From NCBI GenBank assembly GCA_964439135.1, contig CAYTNN010000095.1, forward strand, positions 1-16,357: 16,357 bases of DNA, given 5' to 3'. The notes beneath the pieces are model-generated. The model saw nothing but the letters and a program-made list of their open reading frames with translations. It was not told the origin of the DNA and made no database searches. Source of the stretch: JAFGPJ01 sp964439135. Its GTDB lineage: Bacteria > Planctomycetota > Phycisphaerae > Sedimentisphaerales > Anaerobacaceae. The position numbers and the translations under genes were made by a program. Position 1 is the stretch's first letter. Each line of letters begins with the position of its first letter. Positions 1 to 6,779 of the stretch are shown here, in pieces.

Positions 1-824
1 AGCCACGTCGTCATCGTGCCGCCGCCCGAGTTGCCGGTGACACCGACGTGCTTCGGATCGACTTCGTCACGACTCAGCAGGTAGTCGAGGGCGCGTATGC
101 CGTCCCATGCTCGCCATGAGCCGATGAACTCGCCGACCAGGAACTGCTGGTTGCCGGCGTATAAATGCTCGCGGACGCCGACGCCGATTTTCGATTTCAG
201 ATTCTCGTCCGGGTACTGGAGGCGTTCGCCCTGGCTGATGGGGTCGTAAATCAGGACGACGTATCCCTGCCGGGCGAGTCCCTGGGCGAAGGATTGGTAC
301 AAATTTATCATTTTACCGGTAGCCGAGTGACCGCACGTTCCGACAACGCCGGGCAGCGGGAAAGCTCGCCCTTTGGGAATGTACAAATTGGCGGTGACAA
401 GAAAACCGGGCCTGCTCTCGAAGATAATGTTCTCTATCTTGTAAGAGTCCCGCTCGACGACGCCGGTAATACGCGGCTTGAGCGGCGTCTTGTCAGGCCA
501 TGGCCCAAAGCTCTGCTGTATCTTTTCGCGAACGTCACGGACATATGCTTCGGCGTCGGCCTTTGTTTTAAGGTCGGCTCGCCGCTCGTTCGCTCGATCC
601 TCGATGCGACGCACGGACTTTACGAAATATTCCTGTACCATACGGGGAAATCGATTGAGCGGCTTAACTGAATCGCTGTTCGAAGAAGCTGCGGCTTTGG
701 CCGGGCTTATAAACAGCAGGGCGGTCATTAAAAGAATGAAAACGTTTATTGCCCTGATGTGTGGGACATGGTGACATGTTGACTTATTCGACGAAGCTTT
801 CGAAGGGGCAGTAAAATAGAACAT
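1..824 (-). CDS. Secreted alpha/beta-hydrolase, acetylxylan-esterase-like (C-terminus outside window)
   Basis: An uninterrupted minus-strand frame runs from an ATG at 824-822 off the left edge, giving 274 visible codons. The start is chosen because GAGG (836-833) lies 8 nt upstream. The N-terminus has about 28 polar or basic residues, then a hydrophobic stretch (VFILLMTALLFISP) ending in AKAAA, consistent with a signal peptide and export. A charged helical region follows, then a beta-rich segment (VVERDSYKIENIIFESRPGF, LVTANLYIPKG). 'GYVVLIYDPISQGER' is typical of the alpha/beta-hydrolase core. The visible end has the nucleophile elbow G-N-S-G-G-G, with the predicted catalytic Ser266 codon at 29-27. 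The catalytic acid and His lie beyond the window. This order matches the acetylxylan esterase/dienelactone-hydrolase-like group of polysaccharide degraders. Carbohydrate deacetylation is inferred from family; a peptidase of the prolyl oligopeptidase superfamily is the main alternative. Confidence 0.8.
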   Translation of the reverse strand, partial: MFYFTAPSKASSNKSTCHHVPHIRAINVFILLMTALLFISPAKAAASSNSDSVKPLNRFPRMVQEYFVKSVRRIEDRANERRADLKTKADAEAYVRDVREKIQQSFGPWPDKTPLKPRITGVVERDSYKIENIIFESRPGFLVTANLYIPKGRAFPLPGVVGTCGHSATGKMINLYQSFAQGLARQGYVVLIYDPISQGERLQYPDENLKSKIGVGVREHLYAGNQQFLVGEFIGSWRAWDGIRALDYLLSRDEVDPKHVGVTGNSGGGTMTTW

Positions 825-832
825 TATTTAAT

Positions 833-836
833 CCTC
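833..836 (-). promoter_or_regulatory. Ribosome binding site of the esterase-like gene
   Basis: The minus strand reads GAGG eight bases before the ATG at 824-822. It favours this upstream start over the in-frame ATG inside the hydrophobic segment, which would cut the signal peptide in half. Confidence 0.6.
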
Positions 837-867
837 ATATTAAACCTCTGTGAGTTTTCGAATTTGC

Positions 868-896
868 ATTATAACCTTTAAAGAGGTTGGTGGGAA
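868..896 (-). promoter_or_regulatory. Candidate sigma70-like promoter of the esterase-like gene
   Basis: On the minus strand a perfect TATAAT (873-868) is preceded, with a 17-nt spacer, by TTCCCA (896-891), which matches TTGACA at 4 of 6 positions. Predicted transcription start is near 861, giving a 5' leader of about 37 nt. A 7-bp inverted repeat (AACCTCT at 843-849, AGAGGTT at 882-888) brackets the -10 box and could be an operator, but this is speculative. Confidence 0.4.
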
Positions 897-938
897 CGGG
901 CAAGTCAGATTGAGTATAAGACAGGTTTTTATGACTGC

Positions 939-944
939 TATAAT
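939..944 (+). promoter_or_regulatory. Candidate -10 box upstream of the prenyltransferase gene
   Basis: A perfect TATAAT lies within CTATAATCGTC (938-948). No good -35 is visible at 16-18 nt spacing. A second perfect TATAAT lies at 976-981, again without a clear -35. Either could drive the gene starting at 1027. The latter abuts the in-frame ATG at 982, so transcription from it would begin downstream of that ATG. Confidence 0.3.
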
Positions 945-1011
945 CGTCGAATGGGAAAAATCGTGACAATATTCCTATAATATGAATAATGCAATAACAT
1001 TAGAATTCTAT

Positions 1012-1016
1012 AGGAG
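1012..1016 (+). promoter_or_regulatory. Ribosome binding site deciding the prenyltransferase start
   Basis: AGGAG ends 10 nt before ATG 1027 and 4 nt before an in-frame GTG at 1021. The ATG at 982 has no Shine-Dalgarno sequence and sits directly after a TATAAT, so the start is placed at 1027. Confidence 0.55.
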
Positions 1017-1026
1017 TTATGTGTGG

Positions 1027-1920
1027 ATGAAGCTTAAAATCTGGTTATTAGAGACACGGCCCCAATTTCTTCTGCTGTCGGTGGTTTTGGTGCTGCTTGG
1101 TACGGCGATAGCCAGGCACGAGGGCTGTTTTGATTTGCTTAAATTCGTGCTGACAATGATTGGTCTTGTGCTGGCTCATTCCAGCGTCAATGTGCTCAAT
1201 GATTATTTCGATTACAAGAGCGGCATAGATTTGGAAACGACTCGAACGCCTTTTTCCGGGGGCAGCGGAGTTCTCCCTAACGGGCTTCTAAAACCGAAGG
1301 GCGTTTATATATATGGCGTGGGCTGTTTAATGGCGGCTTTAGCGATTGGCATTTACCTGACTTTTATTTCCGGCTGGCAGCTTCTGCCTTTGATATTACT
1401 CGGCGGCCCGGTGATTTACTTTTACACATCTCATTTGACAAAATGGCTGGCGGGAGAATTCTGGGCGGGCCTCGGATTGGGAATGCTGCCTGTTTTAGGG
1501 ACGTATTTTGTTCAAACCGGCAGCTACAGCGTCGAAGCTGTTGTCGCCTCTCTGGCGCCGGGATTCTTAACCGCGAATTTACTACTGCTTAACGAGTTTC
1601 CCGACGTTGAAGCGGACAAAAAAGGCGGCCGGTATAACCTGGTGATTGCCCTGGGGCCTAAAACGGCCGGCCGATTGTACGCCGGGTTGATGGCGCTGAC
1701 ATACCTCAGTATTATTGGCGGAGTGCTCTTGAAATTAATGCCGCCGGCAAGTCTCATTGTGCTTGCTTCGGCACCTTTTGCCTTAAAAGCGATTAGCATA
1801 ACATTCAAACACTACGACAATCTTCAGGAACTTATACCTGCCTTGAAAATGAATGTAATAACAATTTTAGGAACCAACACCCTGCTCGCGGTTGGCTATT
1901 TTCTAAGTCGTCCTCGATAA
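1027..1920 (+). CDS. UbiA-family membrane prenyltransferase (MenA-like)
   Basis: The product is about 297 residues, almost entirely hydrophobic helices. It carries the two Asp-rich motifs of UbiA prenyltransferases: N58-D-Y-F-D-Y-K-S-G-I-D68 after the second helix, and N189-E-F-P-D193-V-E-A-D197 in the second half. These bind Mg2+ and the prenyl diphosphate. Family members attach an isoprenoid chain to an aromatic acceptor in the inner membrane. The N-terminal 'LETRP' followed by a 'LLGTAIA' helix, and the 'VLNDYFDYKSGID' form, resemble the MenA branch (dihydroxynaphthoate prenyltransferase, menaquinone synthesis), but the acceptor cannot be read from sequence. The frame is open from ATG 982; 1027 is preferred on Shine-Dalgarno grounds. 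No other quinone gene is adjacent. It is divergent from the esterase-like gene and separated by 143 nt and a separate promoter from the repressor gene downstream. Confidence 0.85.
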   Translation: MKLKIWLLETRPQFLLLSVVLVLLGTAIARHEGCFDLLKFVLTMIGLVLAHSSVNVLNDYFDYKSGIDLETTRTPFSGGSGVLPNGLLKPKGVYIYGVGCLMAALAIGIYLTFISGWQLLPLILLGGPVIYFYTSHLTKWLAGEFWAGLGLGMLPVLGTYFVQTGSYSVEAVVASLAPGFLTANLLLLNEFPDVEADKKGGRYNLVIALGPKTAGRLYAGLMALTYLSIIGGVLLKLMPPASLIVLASAPFALKAISITFKHYDNLQELIPALKMNVITILGTNTLLAVGYFLSRPR

Positions 1921-2004
1921 GAATGTGGTGAATTGAGTCTGGCGGTCATGTTTTTTGCCTTCTTTAGAGGATGAAAAAAAATTTCAGAATATTCCATTTT
2001 TTTG

Positions 2005-2032
2005 TTGACTATTGCTACACATGTAGTAGAAT
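2005..2032 (+). promoter_or_regulatory. Promoter of the BlaI/M56 unit
   Basis: TTGACT (2005-2010) and TAGAAT (2027-2032) are separated by 16 nt, a good sigma70-like promoter. The predicted start of transcription is near 2039. The spacer contains the palindromic operator described separately, so repressor binding would block RNA polymerase directly. Confidence 0.65.
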
Positions 2033-2051
2033 TCTGTTACGTTTGTAGTAA
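2014..2051 (+). promoter_or_regulatory. Two BlaI/MecI-type operator sites
   Basis: Site 1 is GCTACACATGTAGTAG (2014-2029); its core CTACA-CA-TGTAG (2015-2026) is an inverted repeat of the TACA/TGTA type recognised by BlaI/MecI repressors. Site 2 is GTTACGTTTGTAGTAA (2036-2051), identical to site 1 at 11 of 16 positions and sharing TGTAGTA. The sites are 22 bp apart, about two helical turns, hence on one face of the DNA. Site 1 fills the -35/-10 spacer; site 2 covers the predicted transcription start and abuts the AGGAG ribosome site. Binding by the adjacent repressor is inferred. Confidence 0.65.
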
Positions 2052-2063
2052 GGAGAGCAGGAT

Positions 2064-2444
2064 ATGAAACTAACCGAACCGGAATGGCTGATCATGAACG
2101 CATTGTGGGAAAAGCACCCGGTCAAGGCGCGAGATGTGGTCCAGCGGCTGCCGTCCACAGTGAACTGGGCATATACGACCGTAAAGACCATGCTGGATCG
2201 GCTGGTCGAGAAGAAGGTGGTCGGCAAGAGCAAACGCGGCAATATCGGCCTCTACGAACCACTCGTTTCACGCCGGCAGGCTCGTCGAACCGCAATGAGG
2301 ATAATGCTGGACCAGGCCTTTGACGGGGCCTTCGGGCCTATGATGCACTTCCTTGTGGAAGATGAGAAGCTGTCGGCCGATCAACGCAAAGAGCTAATCA
2401 AAATACTTTCAGGTAAAAAGCAGAAAAAGGGAGAACGAAAATGA
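2064..2444 (+). CDS. BlaI/MecI/CopY-family winged-helix repressor
   Basis: The 126-residue protein has the usual family length and order. An N-terminal winged helix opens with 'LTEPEWLIMNALWE' and contains 'WAYTTVKTMLDRLVEKKVV', the recognition helix region. The wing ends at 'GLYEPLVSR', followed by a C-terminal helical dimerisation arm. Family members bind TACA/TGTA palindromes as dimers and are inactivated when a BlaR1/MecR1-type protease is triggered. AGGAG (2051-2055) lies upstream of ATG 2064. Two matching operator sites in its own promoter imply autoregulation. The stop codon overlaps the next start (ATGA, 2441-2444), so it is translationally coupled to the M56 gene. In staphylococcal BlaI the cleaved bond is Asn101-Phe102; by its place before the 'LVEDEKLS' helix the equivalent pair here appears to be His95-Phe96. 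Regulation of distant genes is possible. Confidence 0.9.
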   Translation: MKLTEPEWLIMNALWEKHPVKARDVVQRLPSTVNWAYTTVKTMLDRLVEKKVVGKSKRGNIGLYEPLVSRRQARRTAMRIMLDQAFDGAFGPMMHFLVEDEKLSADQRKELIKILSGKKQKKGERK

Positions 2445-5400
2445 TTACACAAATAAATAGTGTCGCTGAAGGGTGGTGGAATTGGATGTGGCCAATGTTC
2501 TGGCAGGTAAGCGTGCTGGTGGTTTTTGTTGGTGCAGTCGATCTTCTCCTCCGAAAGAGAATCTGGCCCCAGGTCAGGTATGCGCTTTGGCTGCTGATTT
2601 TGGTGAAGTTGATATTACCGCCGGCATTTTCGCTTTCCACAAGCGTTGTTTCACAGGTTCGGATGCTGGCAAGCCGGACGGCTGTACAGCTCAGTGACAC
2701 AGACATGCCGGCTGTTATGCCAGTCGTTCGGACGAGCACGGAAATAACTCCACTTGCTATGGACGACAGTATCGAGCCGGTTCCTGATCGTGATGGCATG
2801 ATGAGCAGTAAGGCTGCCGAACCTGCCGGGCGGATTCTTTCTACCAGTGTTGCAGCATCAATTGGGCGTGTCGGGTTGCACTGGAAGGTCTGCGCGATGG
2901 CCGTCTGGCTGGCAGGTGTAATCGTACTTGGCTTGTGGGCGGCGGTCAGGTTTCGAAAACTCCGGCAGCTCCATAGCGGCAAATCTTGCGATACCGATTT
3001 GCCTCAATGGTTTGGGACTTTATTTACGCAGACAGCGAAAAAGCTCGGCCTTAGGAAGCTTCCGGGGATAGTTTTATCTCAAAATATTGCTTCTCCGGCG
3101 GTTTTCGGAACGTTCAGGCCGGTACTCGTACTGCCCGCCGATACGGTTCGTCATCTTTCTCAAAATCGCACCGAGCACATCCTGCTGCATGAGCTTGCAC
3201 ACATCAAGCGCGGAGACCTTAAGGTGAACGGTTTTTATATGCTGCTGCAGATCGTGTACTGGTTCAATCCTCTGCTCTGGCTGCTCCGGCGGCGGTTGCA
3301 GCATTTGAGAGAGCTTTGCTGTGATGCGACAGTAGCGGGAATTCTGCGGGACAAGACAACGGATTACCGCGAAACCATCCTACAAAACGCAAAATGGCTG
3401 CTGACCGGGCCGGCAAGGTCCGGGATCGGGCTATTAGGATTAGCGGAAGATTCCCGCAACCTGTTGGTGCGTCTGAACTGGCTGGAGAAGAAAACCTGGA
3501 AATACCGCAGCCTGCGTATTGTCACCGTCTGTGCCGTTATTGCCCTTATGTTGGTTTGTGTTCTGCCCATGGCAAAAGCTAAAAACGCAGATATGCTTAC
3601 GGTGGCTGCAGATGGCAGCGCAAAGTACAGTTCGATTCAGAAGGCTATCGACGCGGCCGATGCGGGCGCGGTCATTCGCATCGGGCCGGGTATGTACAAG
3701 GAACGTTTGAAAATCGACAAATCGCTTACGCTGGCCGGCACCGGATGGGATAATACTACTATTATGTCTGCAAGCGCCGGGGCGGATGTGGTCGAGGAGG
3801 CAATGCGCACACTCCAGGTCCGAATGCAGGAAGCTAAAACAGACGAGCAGCGAAAAGAGATAAGTGCTAAATTCAAAGCAGAATTTAAGGAAAAGTATGG
3901 CAGGCCGACTCTCCTCGTGAATAACACGCAAGGCGTTGTGATTAGTGATCTGAAGTTCACCTCGCCCGGAAGACGGTTGGAGGGAGGTAACATACCGGTG
4001 CCTATCCTTGAATTCAGCAATGCTAAAGCGTCCGTTTCAAAGTGTGTGGTCATCGGGGCTCCCGGAGACGGCATCCATATCTTAGATGGGTCGGACGTGG
4101 AGATAAGCGGCAGCTTGGTAGCTGCTGTGTGGAGTACCGGAATCGTTGTCGGCCAAGGGCAGGGCGAAAGCTCCAGTGTTCGATTGCTGGACAGCGAATT
4201 GCGCAATTGCCATTACGCCGGAATTCGTATTCGAGGAGGCAATGATTCTACGAGACTGGAACGCTGCCGCATATCCGGAGCGGCATGGCACGGCATCCGC
4301 TATGATGATTGTTCGCCGACAATTGTTGGAAACTGGATATTCGGAAATGCTCGCAGCGGTATTTATGCATCCGGAGTAACAGCGGCCACTGTCAGGCAGA
4401 ATCTCTTTTACGCTAATGAAATGGGCGGTATGTCATGCTGGTTTCAGAATCGAGATACAATCGAAGGCAACACCTTTGCCGGCAACAAACAAGCAGGTCT
4501 GTCGATTCTTGGAGCTTCCGAACCAGTTGTGCAAAAGAATATCTTCTTCTCCGAATCCAATGGTATAGTATGCGGCGACATCGGTAGCGATTCTGCTTTT
4601 GCGGTCTCCGACGGCATCGTCAAACTGGAAAACAACCTGTTCTGGAACAATGAGCATATGGTCGCCCGGCGGCGCGCCAAGACCGCCGATAGCGAGAGCA
4701 CAACCGAGGATATTGCACTTGATAAACAAACCGGTAATTTGGAGATGGATCCGATGTTTGCTGACGCGGTGCGCAAGGATTTCTCATTGATGTCGGATTC
4801 GCCCGCCCGGCGGTTGGGAATCGGTGTTGCTGAGCCGATTGGATTTGAGAGCCCCTGGCCGATTCAGCCGGAAGAGGCGGCTATTATTCCCGATGGCCCG
4901 ACGCGCGATTACCGAAAATGGAAGACGCCGCCGAAAACTGCGCTGCCGGCCGAGAAAACGGCTCAGGACACTCCTGCGGTTGAAATGAAGGACGGCTTGC
5001 GTATCAAAGCCTTTATCGACGGCAAGGACACGATCAAGATAAAGGGCGTCGAACTTTGGTATGAGCACCATGCTTGGGATCTGCCGGGTAAATGGTGGGA
5101 CAGGGCCGGCAATATCAAACACGACGAGCCTACGTATATCAACGGGACTGCGTGGAAACCCGAGTGGCAGGAAAGAGTATCGAAACCGTATCGGCTGGAA
5201 CAAGCCGTCCCGCTGCGGGAATCGAAAAATCTCATAAAATTGGTAAAAATTACCGGAACGGGATCTGTCACCATCGCCGAGATGCCGCAACAGACAAACG
5301 ACTATACTCTCTCGATTCTATTGGATGACAGTCGCTACAATAAGGCACAATGGTATGAATTTGTCATCCAATGGGGAGCGAGCGATTCGCAAAAACGAGG

Positions 5401-6553
5401 CCCGAACCTGCTGTCTGCCGCGGAATCAGCCGGTATAGAAGCGGTGAAACCAATGTCCACTGCGAAAAATAATTTGCAGCGAATGATCGATTCCGCTCAG
5501 CCGGGCGGGATGGTAATTATCCCCAACGGCGTTTATACCGAGCCGGTGACTGTTACGAAACCATTGACACTTAAAGGCCAATCAAGGAACGACTGCATTT
5601 TCGAAGTAACTTCCAATCAGCCGGCTATTTCTGTCGACACTAAAGGTAAAGGCAGAGTAATAATCGATACGGTGACAATTAAATGGCAATTGGCAACAAG
5701 TGACAGGACCGAACATCCCTTTGCAGTGGCCGTCAAAGACACCAAGGCAGAGGTGAAGAATTGCTGCTTCCAGCCGCTGGGGAATTTCAAAAGCTGTCCC
5801 GTGGCGATAAATGCTATGGGTTTTTCCGAGCTGAATATAAATACGTGCAGATTCGAGGGATTCGAATATACGGTCAGTTTCGGCCAGGGCACAAAAGGGA
5901 CGATACACAACAGCCTGGTTATGGGCTCCGGACATCAGGGTATTTCGCTATACTCCGGCGCAACGGCCGAGATCATCAGAAACGTTGTCACGGGCTCAAG
6001 ATATCACGCTGTACGCAGCACCGGCGGAACTTTAAATATGACCGACAATCTCATCATAAACAACGCCAACAGAGGAGTCTACCTCGGCAATAAAAGCGCA
6101 CGCGGTACGATTACCAACAATGTGATAATCGACAGCGGAACCGGCATCAGCGGCTTTGCACGATCGAATGTAAAAGTAGAAAATAATATTATTGCCGATT
6201 CGAGTTACGCCGGCATCGGAATGCGAGATTCGTGCGGCCTTTCGATACGCGATAATATTTTCCGGGCTAATGAGCGGGGCCTGATTCTATTTAAAGAGAT
6301 TGGGGGCAATGGCAATACCGTTTACAGAAATACATTCTGGCGGAACAAGGTCGATACTGAAAACCTGGATAAAGCAGCCGATTCGATAATCGCCGATCCG
6401 GACTTTGTCGATGCCGAAAATGGTGATTTTTCGTTGAAGCCGGGGCCGGCATTGCAGCAGAAACAGGGTCTGACGAATCCGGAAATATTTAAGACGCTAT
6501 GGAAAATATGGAAAAATCGTGAAGATAAAAATGTGCCGGTCACGGTAAATTAA
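2441..6553 (+). CDS. BlaR1-like M56 membrane metalloprotease fused to two right-handed beta-helix modules
   Basis: One frame of 1370 residues. The N-terminal 380 residues form an M56 (BlaR1/MecR1) module: membrane segments near 20-37, 46-62, 147-169 and 357-378; zinc motif H250-E-L-A-H254; and R-E291-L-C-C-D295, the downstream acidic zinc-ligand region. The remaining 990 residues should face outside. Module 1 begins with a pectate-lyase-like cap (398-435: 'SIQKAIDAADAGAVIRIGPG'), continues as beta-helix coils rich in N and G, and ends with 'DPMFADAVRKDFSL' (770-783). Residues about 850-985 form a beta-sandwich-like domain. Module 2 repeats the plan: cap at 1011-1048, coils, and 'DPDFVDAENGDFSL' (1319-1332). 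BlaR1 instead carries a penicillin-binding domain here. By analogy the extracellular part senses a ligand, perhaps a polysaccharide, and the protease relieves repression by the coupled BlaI-type protein. M56, beta-helices and fusion are visible; ligand and signalling are inferred. No lyase activity is claimed. Confidence 0.88.
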   Translation: MITQINSVAEGWWNWMWPMFWQVSVLVVFVGAVDLLLRKRIWPQVRYALWLLILVKLILPPAFSLSTSVVSQVRMLASRTAVQLSDTDMPAVMPVVRTSTEITPLAMDDSIEPVPDRDGMMSSKAAEPAGRILSTSVAASIGRVGLHWKVCAMAVWLAGVIVLGLWAAVRFRKLRQLHSGKSCDTDLPQWFGTLFTQTAKKLGLRKLPGIVLSQNIASPAVFGTFRPVLVLPADTVRHLSQNRTEHILLHELAHIKRGDLKVNGFYMLLQIVYWFNPLLWLLRRRLQHLRELCCDATVAGILRDKTTDYRETILQNAKWLLTGPARSGIGLLGLAEDSRNLLVRLNWLEKKTWKYRSLRIVTVCAVIALMLVCVLPMAKAKNADMLTVAADGSAKYSSIQKAIDAADAGAVIRIGPGMYKERLKIDKSLTLAGTGWDNTTIMSASAGADVVEEAMRTLQVRMQEAKTDEQRKEISAKFKAEFKEKYGRPTLLVNNTQGVVISDLKFTSPGRRLEGGNIPVPILEFSNAKASVSKCVVIGAPGDGIHILDGSDVEISGSLVAAVWSTGIVVGQGQGESSSVRLLDSELRNCHYAGIRIRGGNDSTRLERCRISGAAWHGIRYDDCSPTIVGNWIFGNARSGIYASGVTAATVRQNLFYANEMGGMSCWFQNRDTIEGNTFAGNKQAGLSILGASEPVVQKNIFFSESNGIVCGDIGSDSAFAVSDGIVKLENNLFWNNEHMVARRRAKTADSESTTEDIALDKQTGNLEMDPMFADAVRKDFSLMSDSPARRLGIGVAEPIGFESPWPIQPEEAAIIPDGPTRDYRKWKTPPKTALPAEKTAQDTPAVEMKDGLRIKAFIDGKDTIKIKGVELWYEHHAWDLPGKWWDRAGNIKHDEPTYINGTAWKPEWQERVSKPYRLEQAVPLRESKNLIKLVKITGTGSVTIAEMPQQTNDYTLSILLDDSRYNKAQWYEFVIQWGASDSQKRGPNLLSAAESAGIEAVKPMSTAKNNLQRMIDSAQPGGMVIIPNGVYTEPVTVTKPLTLKGQSRNDCIFEVTSNQPAISVDTKGKGRVIIDTVTIKWQLATSDRTEHPFAVAVKDTKAEVKNCCFQPLGNFKSCPVAINAMGFSELNINTCRFEGFEYTVSFGQGTKGTIHNSLVMGSGHQGISLYSGATAEIIRNVVTGSRYHAVRSTGGTLNMTDNLIINNANRGVYLGNKSARGTITNNVIIDSGTGISGFARSNVKVENNIIADSSYAGIGMRDSCGLSIRDNIFRANERGLILFKEIGGNGNTVYRNTFWRNKVDTENLDKAADSIIADPDFVDAENGDFSLKPGPALQQKQGLTNPEIFKTLWKIWKNREDKNVPVTVN

Positions 6554-6566
6554 TAACTTATGGAAG

Positions 6567-6594
6567 GGCGAATATTCATTAGGGGATATTCGCC
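6567..6594 (+). terminator. Hairpin, candidate terminator of the BlaI/M56 unit
   Basis: A perfect 9-bp stem GGCGAATAT/ATATTCGCC (6567-6575 and 6586-6594) encloses a 10-nt loop, 13 nt after the stop at 6553. It is followed only by ATTTCC, not a real U-tract, so intrinsic termination may be weak, or the hairpin may protect the mRNA 3' end. Confidence 0.5.
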
Positions 6595-6717
6595 ATTTCC
6601 GACCTGGCTGTAAGATTTCTTAGCTTTCCTGGTTCTGGATCTATTCATACGACTCTCTTATTTGTCACTGTCTTTCCTCAGTTTTTTTCTCCCGCTTAAA
6701 TTCTGTCATGAAAATCA

Positions 6718-6745
6718 TTGTTTCAGGGACAAGAAAGCCTATAAT
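6718..6745 (+). promoter_or_regulatory. Candidate promoter of the amidohydrolase/DUF5107/CxxCH operon
   Basis: A perfect TATAAT (6740-6745) is preceded by TTGTTT (6718-6723) with a 16-nt spacer. Only the TTG of the -35 is conserved. The -10 sits in CTATAATCGTC, the same 11-mer seen at 938-948. The predicted leader is about 30 nt, and AGGA (6767-6770) precedes ATG 6780. Confidence 0.4.
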
Positions 6746-6779
6746 CGTCCTTACGTAATGAGAAACAGGATCGGCGCAA

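Noticed and set aside
165..671. Plus-strand open frame of 168 codons at the left end
   Set aside because: It lies opposite the esterase-like gene, which has a signal peptide, ribosome site and nucleophile elbow. The plus frame shows no domain or start signal.
982..1026. Upstream ATG 982 as the prenyltransferase start
   Set aside because: There is no Shine-Dalgarno, it directly follows a TATAAT, and the added 15 residues do not match the family start; AGGAG supports 1027.
3632..6436. Pectate lyase or other polysaccharide lyase activity of the M56 protein
   Set aside because: Only the beta-helix fold and cap are visible; no catalytic residue set of a lyase family could be recognised, so it is described as a sensor-type domain.
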